Shown piece after piece: positions 34,565 to 41,295 of a stretch of DNA of 61,053 nucleotides. The notes under the pieces are model-generated. The model did not search any database and was not told where the DNA came from. It saw only the letters and a program-made list of their open reading frames with translations. The first letter of the stretch is position 1. The number at the start of each line of letters is the position of its first letter. The stretch is from JAWPMV01 sp038527215 (GTDB lineage: Bacteria > Bacteroidota > Bacteroidia > J057), in assembly GCA_038527215.1 (NCBI GenBank), contig JBCBGC010000032.1, positions 1-61,053 on the forward strand. The letters run 5' to 3'. A program made the translations under genes and the position numbers.

Positions 34565-35044
34565 ATGGAAACCTTAACCGTAGCCGCAGATACCTTTACC
34601 AAAACCCACTGGACTTCTCAGGAACAAGCTAACGTAGCCCTGATCGCTGATTTTATTGAGCATCTGATGAACAAGCACGATTTTGATTACATCGACCAGC
34701 AGTTTGGGCATCATAACTATGTGCAGCACAATCGCACCATCAAGGAAGGCATCGCTGGGGTAATCGAAACCGTGCGCGGGGTAGTCAAACGCTATCCGGA
34801 ATATACCTATGATGTCAAGCATGTATTGGCCGATGGCGACCAGGTGATCTTTCATTCCCACGCCACCATGAACAAAAAGGACCGGGGCAACGACACCCGC
34901 GGCTTCAACATCACCGACCGCTGGCGGATTCAGGACGGGCAAATTGTGGAGCATTGGGATTCCGTTGAACCCATCAATGGCTTCATGCGCTTCTTTACCT
35001 GGCTGACCGGCGGTAAGGTCCGCAATGGTAATGGGGTGTTTTAG
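34565..35044 (+). CDS. SnoaL-like (NTF2-fold) protein
   Basis: The 159-residue cytoplasmic protein has a single SnoaL-like domain: VALIADFIEHLMNKHDFDYI, YVQHNRTIKEGIAGVIET, VLADGDQVIFHSHATM and QIVEHWDSVEPI. It shares the QHN and EHWD signatures with both modules of the lipoprotein at 8117 but lacks a signal peptide. Such proteins bind or transform small organic molecules; the substrate is unknown. Paired with a divergent HxlR, it is probably induced by a reactive compound. Repeat-only DNA follows. Confidence 0.9.
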   Translation: METLTVAADTFTKTHWTSQEQANVALIADFIEHLMNKHDFDYIDQQFGHHNYVQHNRTIKEGIAGVIETVRGVVKRYPEYTYDVKHVLADGDQVIFHSHATMNKKDRGNDTRGFNITDRWRIQDGQIVEHWDSVEPINGFMRFFTWLTGGKVRNGNGVF

Positions 35045-35078
35045 GGGGCTGCAGGAAAATTATCATCTGCCCAAAGGG

Positions 35079-35203
35079 TGTCACCCCGGAAGGAACCTGA
35101 GCATCGCGAAGGAGCCTATTCGGGGTCTCCATGATCTTTTTGGCAAACACGGAGACCCCGGATAGCCCGCCTTCCTATGGTCGGTCGGTCTTCCGGGGTG
35201 ACA
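35079..35203. repeat. Inverted pair of REP-like elements
   Basis: The left arm 35079-35130 starts TGTCACCCCGGAAGG and ends CGGGGTCTCC. The right arm, read on the minus strand from 35203 to 35151, starts TGTCACCCCGGAAG and ends CGGGGTCTCC. About 20 bp separate them. Each arm can itself fold through CCCCGG and CCGGGG. A solo relative is at 27695. Confidence 0.8.
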
Positions 35204-35314
35204 TATCTGTTGGTGGACACACGCTGTGTGGCGTTTCTGCGATTGCCTGTCGAAGACAGGCCCGCGCGAGGCCATCCCCTCCTTGGAGGGGGGCGGGGGT
35301 GGGTATTTTAGCTG

Positions 35315-35560
35315 TCGGAAACATCCCCTTCCGCCCAACGGCCCCTTCAAAGGGGCCTGGCGGGACCTTTTGTCTAAGACAGGCTGGCGTGCAAGCCCCG
35401 TTGAAGGGGCTGCGGCTAGTGTGAGCGGGGATGTTAGCAGGGCGTGAACCTCCCCTTCCGCCTAACGGTCCCTTCAAAGTCGCAGATCCAGGTACTCCGG
35501 GAGAAGCTGCGGCCAGCGCGAGCGGGGATGTTAATCGGTCGCAAACATCCCCTTCCACCC
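35315..35560 (+). repeat. Fold-back repeat units bounded by AACATCCCC and GGGGATGTT
   Basis: Unit 1 runs from 35315 (GGAAACATCCCCTTCCGCCC) to about 35441 (GAGCGGGGATGTTAGCAG), unit 2 from 35442 to about 35541, and a third begins at 35542 (CAAACATCCCCTTCCACCC). Each unit ends with a GCGGCTAG/GCGGCCAG...GAGCGGGGATGTT segment that is inverted relative to its beginning. Confidence 0.75.
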
Positions 35561-35671
35561 CCAACCTCCCCCATCCCACAAATAAATCTTAACTTGCGCC
35601 CTGAAATTACCGCTGGGCATCGGTTTTGTGGTGTATAGGACGGTGGCGGAGCGGAGACCAATTTTTGCCGA

Positions 35672-36910
35672 ATGAATTTTGAAGACCTCGATTTAATAGA
35701 TCCCATACTTGACGCGATAGACGAACTCGGGTACGATACCCCCACCAAAATCCAGCGAGAGGCTATTCCTCACGTATTAGACCGCAAGGACGTGCTGGGC
35801 ATCGCGCAGACCGGGACGGGCAAGACAGCAGCTTTTGCTATGCCCATTATCCAACTGATCCATCAGATTGATGGCAATAAGACCAAAAGACCCCATTTGC
35901 GGGCCCTCATCATAACCCCCACCCGGGAGTTAGCTATTCAGATTGACGAAAACATTCGTGAATACAATGCGTACACCCGCCTCAAACATGCCGTCATTTT
36001 TGGGGGGGTGAAACAGGGCCGACAGGTGGATTCCCTCCGGGGAGGCGTGCATATCCTGGTGGCGACGCCCGGGCGTTTGCTGGACCTGATTGATCAGGGT
36101 TTTGTCTCCCTTCAAGAACTGAAGATTTTTGTGTTGGACGAAGCCGACCGCATGCTGGACATGGGTTTTATCCACGACATCAGGAAGCTACTCAAGATCC
36201 TGCCCACCAAGCGGCAAACCCTCTTTTTTTCCGCCACCATGCCCGACAACATCATTCAGTTGTCTAAAGGCATGCTCAAAAACCCCAAAAGGGTAGAAGT
36301 GGCGCGCAAGTCCTCCGTGGTGGACACCATCCAGCAGTACGTCTATTTCACCAACCGCAAGGAGAAGGTCAACCTGCTGAAATACATCCTGGAGGACATG
36401 GAAGACGAACAGGTGCTGGTCTTTGCCCGCACCAAGTACGGAGCGGATAAGTTGGCCCGCAAGTTGAAAAAATGGAACATCCAGGCGGACGCCATCCACG
36501 GCAACAAAGCCCAGAACGCCCGCCAGCGCACCCTGAAGAATTTCAAAGCCAATGTGGTCAAGGTGCTGGTGGCCACCGACATTGCCGCTCGGGGCATCGA
36601 CATTTCCAAGCTGCGCTATGTCATCAACTACGATGTGCCCAACGTACCGGAAACCTATGTACACCGCATTGGCCGTTCCGGACGAGCGGGAGAAGAAGGG
36701 GTAGCTATTTCCATTAGCGAGCCGGAGGAAAATGCCTATGTGAAGGAGATCGAAAAGCTGATCAAGAAAAAGATCCAACGCATCGATGATCATCCTTATC
36801 CGCAGACCGACCGACCCATGACCGAGGCGGAGAAAAAGGAAGCCAATAAAGAAAAGCAGCGCCGCAAGCGGGAGTTTTTTGCTTCACGCAAGAAAAACCG
36901 CGGACGCTAG
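35672..36910 (+). CDS. DEAD-box ATP-dependent RNA helicase (RhlE-like)
   Basis: The 412 residues show all DEAD-box motifs: Q motif GYDTPTKIQREAIP, Walker A AQTGTGKTAAF (about 45), PTRELAIQ, TPGRLLD, DEAD in VLDEADRMLDMGF (about 154), SAT (about 186), and domain 2 motifs ARTKYGADKLA, ATDIAARGIDI and HRIGRSGR (about 330). The tail is short and basic (KKKRRKREFFASRKKN-like). Such helicases remodel RNA in ribosome assembly or cold adaptation. A Crp/Fnr gene starts 6 bp after the stop, so the two are co-transcribed. Confidence 0.96.
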   Translation: MNFEDLDLIDPILDAIDELGYDTPTKIQREAIPHVLDRKDVLGIAQTGTGKTAAFAMPIIQLIHQIDGNKTKRPHLRALIITPTRELAIQIDENIREYNAYTRLKHAVIFGGVKQGRQVDSLRGGVHILVATPGRLLDLIDQGFVSLQELKIFVLDEADRMLDMGFIHDIRKLLKILPTKRQTLFFSATMPDNIIQLSKGMLKNPKRVEVARKSSVVDTIQQYVYFTNRKEKVNLLKYILEDMEDEQVLVFARTKYGADKLARKLKKWNIQADAIHGNKAQNARQRTLKNFKANVVKVLVATDIAARGIDISKLRYVINYDVPNVPETYVHRIGRSGRAGEEGVAISISEPEENAYVKEIEKLIKKKIQRIDDHPYPQTDRPMTEAEKKEANKEKQRRKREFFASRKKNRGR

Positions 36911-36916
36911 CCAGAG

Positions 36917-37480
36917 ATGGAAGCCCTGGCCACATATCTGCGAGAGGCGGGAAAACTAGCTGAGTCGGACATAGCCGCTTTTTTGGAACTGGGGCAATTG
37001 AAGACCTTTCAGAAAGGAGACTACCTCATCCGGGAAGGGCAGATATGCCAGGAAGCGGGTTTTGTGCAAAGCGGCATTTTTCGCTCCTTCTATTTTACCC
37101 AGAATTCCGAAGAGGTTACCTACTGCTTTACGTTTGCCCCCAACCTGATTTCCGCATATTCCTCTTACATCACCGGGCGACCCAGCCCAGAAAATATCCA
37201 GGCCCTGACCGAGGCGGAGGTATGGTTGTTTCCTAAAACAGGCTTAGAAGCCCTCATGGCCCAAAACCCCGCCTGGCTGTGGTTTTCCAAGCACCTTGCC
37301 GAGCAGCAATACTTAGAAATGGAGCAGCGGATTTTTCTCTTACAAAAGGAATCGGCGGAGACGCGTTATGCCCACCTGCAACGCGAGCAACCTCAGTTGT
37401 TGCAGCATATTCCTTTGCAGTATTTGGCGTCTTATCTCGGGATTACGCAACGGCATTTGAGTCGTCTTCGCAAAGCGTAG
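36917..37480 (+). CDS. Crp/Fnr-family transcriptional regulator
   Basis: The 187 residues have an N-terminal cyclic-nucleotide-binding-like barrel (FQKGDYLIREGQICQEAGFV, QSGIFRSFYF, YCFTFAPNLISAYSSYITG) and a C-terminal winged helix (LLQHIPLQYLASYLGITQRH, LSRLRKA). The phosphate-binding cassette of true cAMP receptors is not obvious, as in many Bacteroidota members that respond to other signals. It is coupled to the helicase gene by a 6-bp gap. A palindrome AGGACAAATGTCCT lies downstream at 37961, before an oxidoreductase gene, and is a possible target. Confidence 0.9.
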   Translation: MEALATYLREAGKLAESDIAAFLELGQLKTFQKGDYLIREGQICQEAGFVQSGIFRSFYFTQNSEEVTYCFTFAPNLISAYSSYITGRPSPENIQALTEAEVWLFPKTGLEALMAQNPAWLWFSKHLAEQQYLEMEQRIFLLQKESAETRYAHLQREQPQLLQHIPLQYLASYLGITQRHLSRLRKA

Positions 37481-37530
37481 GCTTTTTACTTTTTTCATAA
37501 AGTCTCTTGTACTTTTTTCTCTAGAAGGCT

Positions 37531-37644
37531 CTTATCCACTTTTTCTTGATAAAAAGTGGAGCAAAAATCAAGAAAATCCCAACCAAGGCCTGCCCACAAG
37601 CCGTCCTCCCCACGGATTTTCGGTCCAGCGCGCTTTATTGGAGT
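37531..37644 (-). repeat. 114-bp dispersed repeat, copy B (inverted)
   Basis: Its reverse complement equals copy A (16155-16268) except for 3 substitutions. The hairpin CCACTTTTT (37536-37544) / AAAAAGTGG (37551-37559) is conserved. The flanking bases differ from copy A except for a short AAGAAAAGGGC shared just outside the ACTCCAATAAAG end. Confidence 0.88.
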
Positions 37645-37714
37645 TTTTGCCCTTTTCTTAGTTAAGATGGAGCAAATCGTAGCGAAGCGGAGAGTCCGAC
37701 CTACAGCGTCGGAC

Positions 37715-37793
37715 AATCAAGAAAATCCCATCCAAGGCCTACGCACAATCCATCCTCCCCACGGATTTTCGGTCCAGCGCGCTCTATTGGAGT
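37715..37793 (-). repeat. 114-bp dispersed repeat, copy C (inverted, shortened)
   Basis: It covers the first 79 bp of the element with about 8 differences and lacks the hairpin end. It lies 70 bp from copy B in the same orientation. Between them is a 7-bp hairpin GTCCGAC/GTCGGAC. Confidence 0.82.
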
Positions 37794-37878
37794 TCTTGAG
37801 GCGACGGGGCTTTGACGCTGCTAGGGTGAGGGGGCGGGCTAGCGGGCAGGCGCGGTTAGCAGCGTCTTGAATTTTTGG

Positions 37879-37906
37879 GTACCTTTTTTTTCAAGAAAAA
37901 AGGTAC
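37879..37906. terminator. Strong AT-rich hairpin, possible bidirectional terminator
   Basis: GTACCTTTTTT (37879-37889) pairs perfectly with AAAAAAGGTAC (37896-37906). The loop includes TCAAG, as in the hairpin of the 114-bp repeat. The T-rich arms could serve as a U-tract on either strand. Confidence 0.45.
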
Positions 37907-37960
37907 AAGGGTAATTAATAACAACCCAAAAAAACAATCGAAAAAAGCAGAAAAAAATAC

Positions 37961-37974
37961 AGGACAAATGTCCT
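37961..37974. promoter_or_regulatory. Crp/Fnr-type palindrome upstream of the oxidoreductase gene
   Basis: AGGACAAATGTCCT is a perfect 6+6 inverted repeat with AA at its centre, 43 bp before the GTG at 38018. Its size and symmetry suit a Crp/Fnr dimer, and a Crp/Fnr gene lies just upstream. Confidence 0.5.
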
Positions 37975-38017
37975 TTCAAAAGCATGACGAAGGCAGTTCC
38001 TTTGTCAAAAAAAGAAA

Positions 38018-38593
38018 GTGAAACAAATCCTCATTATAAACGCTCACCCACGCCCTGGCAGCTATAACGAATCCCTGGCAGACCAGTACGAAGCAGGGGC
38101 CAAAGGGACAGAGGCAGAGATCAATCGACTAGACCTGGGGAAACTGGAGTTTGATCCGAATTTGAAACACGGCTATCATCAGCGGACGCCCCACGAGCCG
38201 GATTTGGAAAGAGCCTTGGCACTCATCCGAGCGGCAGACCATATTGTTTGGGTGTTCCCGATTTGGTGGTATAGCTATCCGGCTATCATGAAAGGCTTCA
38301 TCGACCGGATTTTTTTGCCGGGCATCGCCTTCAAATACAAAGGCAATGCCTTCCCGGAAAAGCTCTGGAAAGGCAAAACGGCCCGCCTGATCGTGACCTC
38401 GGATACCCCTTATTGGTACCAGCGTTGGGTCATGCGGAACTCGGCGATTCATGCGGTGAAAAAAGGAACTTTGCAATTCTGCGGGATCTCCCCGGTAAAA
38501 CTTAGCTATATTGCGATCATCAGAGGTTCTTCTGAGGCTTTCCGACAAAAATGGCTGCAACGGGTGTATGCCCTGGGAAAAGACCTGAAATAG
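38018..38593 (+). CDS. NAD(P)H-dependent flavodoxin-fold oxidoreductase (quinone reductase-like)
   Basis: The 191-residue protein has the Flavodoxin_2 fold: QILIINAHPRPGSYNESLAD (FMN phosphate loop), AADHIVWVFPIWWYSYPAIM, KGFIDRIFLPGIAFKY and KTARLIVTSDTPYWY. Relatives (NQO1, KefF, MdaB) reduce quinones with two electrons and protect against electrophiles. The start is GTG 38018. The palindrome at 37961 suggests control by the neighbouring Crp/Fnr protein. Confidence 0.93.
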   Translation: MKQILIINAHPRPGSYNESLADQYEAGAKGTEAEINRLDLGKLEFDPNLKHGYHQRTPHEPDLERALALIRAADHIVWVFPIWWYSYPAIMKGFIDRIFLPGIAFKYKGNAFPEKLWKGKTARLIVTSDTPYWYQRWVMRNSAIHAVKKGTLQFCGISPVKLSYIAIIRGSSEAFRQKWLQRVYALGKDLK

Positions 38594-38650
38594 GTCCGGT
38601 CCTGGTTTTGCCCGGCTAACGATCCTGGATTCACTTTGATCAGATAGTGT

Positions 38651-39487
38651 ATGTCTCTTGAGCAAACTTCTTCGCAGCTTCATTTCACCCTGAACCAGGG
38701 TTCCTCTATGCCCGCTCTCGGCCTGGGCGTCTTGTTTGCCAAAAACGACGGTGAGGTAGAGCAAGCCGTCACTACCGCCTTGCAAGCCGGCTACCGTAAA
38801 ATCGACACCGCTTCCGCCTATCAAAATGAAACTGGGGTAGGGCAGGGCATACGGGATAGTGGGATTCCCCGCACCGACATTTTTCTTACTTCCAAAGTCT
38901 GGAACAGTGAGCAGGGCTATGAGCAGACCTTGCAGGCTTTTGACCAAAGCCTGGCCCGCCTGGGCACGGATTACCTGGACCTTTATCTCATCCACTGGCC
39001 CGTCCCCGGAAAATACCTGCAAACCTATCGTGCCCTGGAGCGACTTTATACTGAAGGGAGGGCCAAAGCCATTGGGGTGTGCAATTTCAGCATTCCACAA
39101 TTGGAGGAGTTGATGGCAAAAGCAGAGGTGGTCCCGGCGGTCAATCAGGTAGAAATGCATCCGCATTTACAGCAGGCTGAGTTGCTGGCTTTTGCCCGAG
39201 AGCACAGCATACAGTTGGAAGCTTGGCGGCCCATCATGATGGGGGAAGTGCTAGACATTCCTGAGTTGGTCACAATCGGTCAGCGATATGGCAAGTCTGC
39301 CGTGCAGGTGACGCTCCGCTGGTTGATTCAGCGTGGGGTGGCCATCATTCCCAAATCCACCAATCCGGAAAGGATCAGGCAGAATATGGAGGTATTTGAT
39401 GTTGAGCTAACGGCAGCCGATATGCAAGCCATTGGAGCCCTGAATCAGGACCGTCGGTTGGGAGAGGATTTGTCGGAAGTGGTGTAA
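38651..39487 (+). CDS. Aldo/keto reductase
   Basis: The 278-residue TIM-barrel has the AKR tetrad: Asp and Tyr in DTASAYQNE (about 51 and 56), Lys in TSKVWN (about 82) and His in LIHWPVPGKY (about 115). The NADPH-binding end reads IIPKSTNPERIRQNMEVFD. It resembles 2,5-diketo-gluconate reductase-type AKRs that reduce small aldehydes. The usual GRL-type segment near residue 190 reads AWRPIMMGEV. It follows the flavodoxin-like reductase by 57 bp and may share a detoxification role. Confidence 0.94.
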   Translation: MSLEQTSSQLHFTLNQGSSMPALGLGVLFAKNDGEVEQAVTTALQAGYRKIDTASAYQNETGVGQGIRDSGIPRTDIFLTSKVWNSEQGYEQTLQAFDQSLARLGTDYLDLYLIHWPVPGKYLQTYRALERLYTEGRAKAIGVCNFSIPQLEELMAKAEVVPAVNQVEMHPHLQQAELLAFAREHSIQLEAWRPIMMGEVLDIPELVTIGQRYGKSAVQVTLRWLIQRGVAIIPKSTNPERIRQNMEVFDVELTAADMQAIGALNQDRRLGEDLSEVV

Positions 39488-39527
39488 AAAAGCCTATCTT
39501 TATACTGCACCCCTTAAGCACAACCCC

Positions 39528-40031
39528 ATGAGAATTCCCCTTTCCATTTTTTTTATATGTCTAGGCGGCCTGCTGACCCCGGCCTGCGATACCTGTGACG
39601 AAGCCATTAACGTGGGCTATCAGGATCGGAAGCTGCGCCTGGGCATGACCCATGATGAGGTGCGAAAACGGGTGCCCAAGTTGCAAGTGCAGGAGGAAGC
39701 AGAGGATCCGGAGCGCTTTTATTTCTCGTATGAAGATCCGTTCGAAATCCTGAGTCAAACCCTGTATCCCATCCTTTACTTCGAATTCACGCCGGAGAAA
39801 GAACTCTTGGCCTTCAAGGCTTATTATATGCTAGCGGGTATCAATGGAGAGCAGAGCCGCTGGCAGGAACTGCTAGCGGAAATGAGCAAGGAAGAATTAC
39901 CCGGTCTGGCTGGGATGTTAAGTAACAACTTGAATCATCTTCGCCTCGAATGTGGAGGACATCGGATTTATCTGTTGGATTCGATTGAGGGCTACGATCG
40001 CCTGAAATATATGATCATCAATGAGGAATGA
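39528..40031 (+). CDS. Lipoprotein of unknown family, paralogue 1
   Basis: The 167 residues start with a lipobox (LLTPACDTCDE). Shared with the lipoprotein at 40710: a Cys-x-x-Cys after the lipid site, the block VGYQDRKLRLGMTHDEVRKR, PERFYFSYEDPFEILSQTL and the ending EELPGL...YDRLKYM. The segment LRLGMTHDEVRKRVP resembles the start of SmpA/BamE-like lipoproteins, which also open with a GM.xxEV turn, but the rest does not match. A TTG-N22-TATCTTTA element (39470-39502) precedes it. Function unknown. Confidence 0.72.
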   Translation: MRIPLSIFFICLGGLLTPACDTCDEAINVGYQDRKLRLGMTHDEVRKRVPKLQVQEEAEDPERFYFSYEDPFEILSQTLYPILYFEFTPEKELLAFKAYYMLAGINGEQSRWQELLAEMSKEELPGLAGMLSNNLNHLRLECGGHRIYLLDSIEGYDRLKYMIINEE

Positions 40032-40116
40032 GGGTAGGCCGGATCGCCTGCTTGCATGTTTTTTATCTAAGTTACATTTTCTACAAGTATACCTTTAGCC
40101 TACATCTTCGACCCCT

Positions 40117-40686
40117 ATGGAGTATTTAAAAGACCGAACCTATGAGGTGTTTCGCTATACCTTGCCGGGTATTTTCTTTATCGGAGTTCTGGCCTTAACG
40201 GATAGCTCCATATGGGGAACCGATGATATATTCCGAAAACTACCCAAAGAGGACTGGCTCCTGTCATCTCTGCTCATCATTTTCGCGGGATTTGTAGTGG
40301 GTATCGTGATAGATCAGCTTGCAGGATTTGCCACCCAACGGATTTGGAAGAACCGTTACCAGGCTGATTATGCTTCTGAATCCAAGCTGTCCGAATCTCA
40401 GAAGTATGCCTTGATCCGGGAAAAAAGTCCCGCTAATTACCGTCAGATCGAAAACAGCAACGCACAGAAAGGGATGTGTGAAAACCTTGCCTTCGGGTGT
40501 ACTGCCTTATTTTTCGTTTCCCTTTATAAAATTTTTGTGGTGCAAGGGATGTTTTGGGTATTCATGGTTATGTTTTCTGTGATTGCCACCCTGACGCTCA
40601 TCATGAAGGCGCGAAAGTTTAAAACCTGGACCGCACAAGACATAGACGCCACAGTAGACATGATTCAGCAGGCAGAAAAAAACTAA
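40117..40686 (+). CDS. Membrane protein of unknown function between paralogous lipoproteins
   Basis: The 189 residues have about four membrane segments: YTLPGIFFIGVLAL, LLIIFAGFVVGIVIDQLAGF, CTALFFVSLYKIFVV and FWVFMVMFSVIATLTLIM. A charged loop of ~50 residues (YQADYASESKLSESQKYALI) lies between the second and third. The C-terminus is soluble. No family is recognised. It sits between the two similar lipoprotein genes, 85 and 23 bp away, so it may act with them. Confidence 0.65.
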   Translation: MEYLKDRTYEVFRYTLPGIFFIGVLALTDSSIWGTDDIFRKLPKEDWLLSSLLIIFAGFVVGIVIDQLAGFATQRIWKNRYQADYASESKLSESQKYALIREKSPANYRQIENSNAQKGMCENLAFGCTALFFVSLYKIFVVQGMFWVFMVMFSVIATLTLIMKARKFKTWTAQDIDATVDMIQQAEKN

Positions 40687-40709
40687 GCCCATACTCTATG
40701 CACGACCCC

Positions 40710-41207
40710 ATGAGAATTGCTATTCCCATGTCTTGGATTTTCTTGTTTGTCCTGCTGCTCGGGGCGTGCAATCCCTGCGATAGACCCGTAGAGGTGGGCT
40801 ATCAGGATCGGGGAATCAGCCTTGGGATGACCTATGAGGAGGTGATCATGCACCTGCCCAAGCTGCGACCCCAGCAGGAATCCCGGGATCCGAAGCGCTT
40901 TTTTTTCTCGGTGGAAAATCCTGTAAAAATCCTGGACCAAACTCTGATCCCGGCGGTTTATGTGGGCTTTGGACCAACCCGAATATTAGACCAGTTTCGG
41001 ATCATCTACACCTTAGAAAATACTGACTATGATCGGGAGATCTGGCCGGAACTATTAAACACTATCTGTGAAGAGGAATTGCCCGGTTTAAGGATATTAT
41101 GGTATGAAGATTCGAAAGAATTGATCGATCCGTGTAAAGGAGTTAAATTTTATTTAGTAGATACCACAGGAGGATATGACCATTTGGAATATTGGGCAAC
41201 TTTTTGA
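40710..41207 (+). CDS. Lipoprotein of unknown family, paralogue 2
   Basis: The protein is about 165 residues with lipobox LLLGACNPC. The start at 40710 matches that of the paralogue (both follow ACCCC and read ATGAGAATT); an ATG 4 codons upstream is also possible. Conserved with paralogue 1: VGYQDRGISLGMTYEEV, PKLRPQQESRDPKRFFF, LDQTLIPAVYVGF and EEELPGL. The C-terminal halves have diverged (YYMLAGINGEQ versus IYTLENTDYDRE). Function unknown. Confidence 0.72.
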   Translation: MRIAIPMSWIFLFVLLLGACNPCDRPVEVGYQDRGISLGMTYEEVIMHLPKLRPQQESRDPKRFFFSVENPVKILDQTLIPAVYVGFGPTRILDQFRIIYTLENTDYDREIWPELLNTICEEELPGLRILWYEDSKELIDPCKGVKFYLVDTTGGYDHLEYWATF

Positions 41208-41295
41208 GGGGTAAGGCCTAAAGAGGTAGACATTTATGATTACTCCCTATTCTATGAAAACCATCAAGTAAAGCAAGACCATTAACTTAGCTTTC

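Larger units (their letters stand above)
35045..35671. repeat. Repeat-only island upstream of the RNA helicase gene
   Basis: The 627 bp contain no gene. They consist of an inverted pair of REP-like elements (35079-35203) and fold-back units (35315-35560). Short hairpins such as GCCTGTCGAAGACAGGC occur near 35248. Open frames across the region translate repeat DNA only. The last ~90 bp before the helicase ATG should carry its promoter, but I see no clear consensus. Confidence 0.75.
37481..38017. other. Repeat-rich, gene-free stretch after the Crp/Fnr gene
   Basis: The 537 bp hold copies B and C of the 114-bp repeat, a hairpin GTCCGAC/GTCGGAC near 37695-37713, a long AT hairpin at 37879-37906 and a Crp-like palindrome at 37961-37974. 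Open frames in it (37495-37716 minus, 37556-37870 plus) are translations of repeat DNA. Confidence 0.75.

Noticed and set aside
37495..37716. Conserved small protein shared with 16101-16319
   Set aside because: Both frames are translations of the 114-bp repeat. Similarity is at the DNA level, extends beyond codon pattern and has no excess of synonymous changes.
38129..39166. 345-codon minus-strand frame across two reductase genes
   Set aside because: It spans an intergenic gap and two well-supported plus-strand enzymes, and its product shows no domain.
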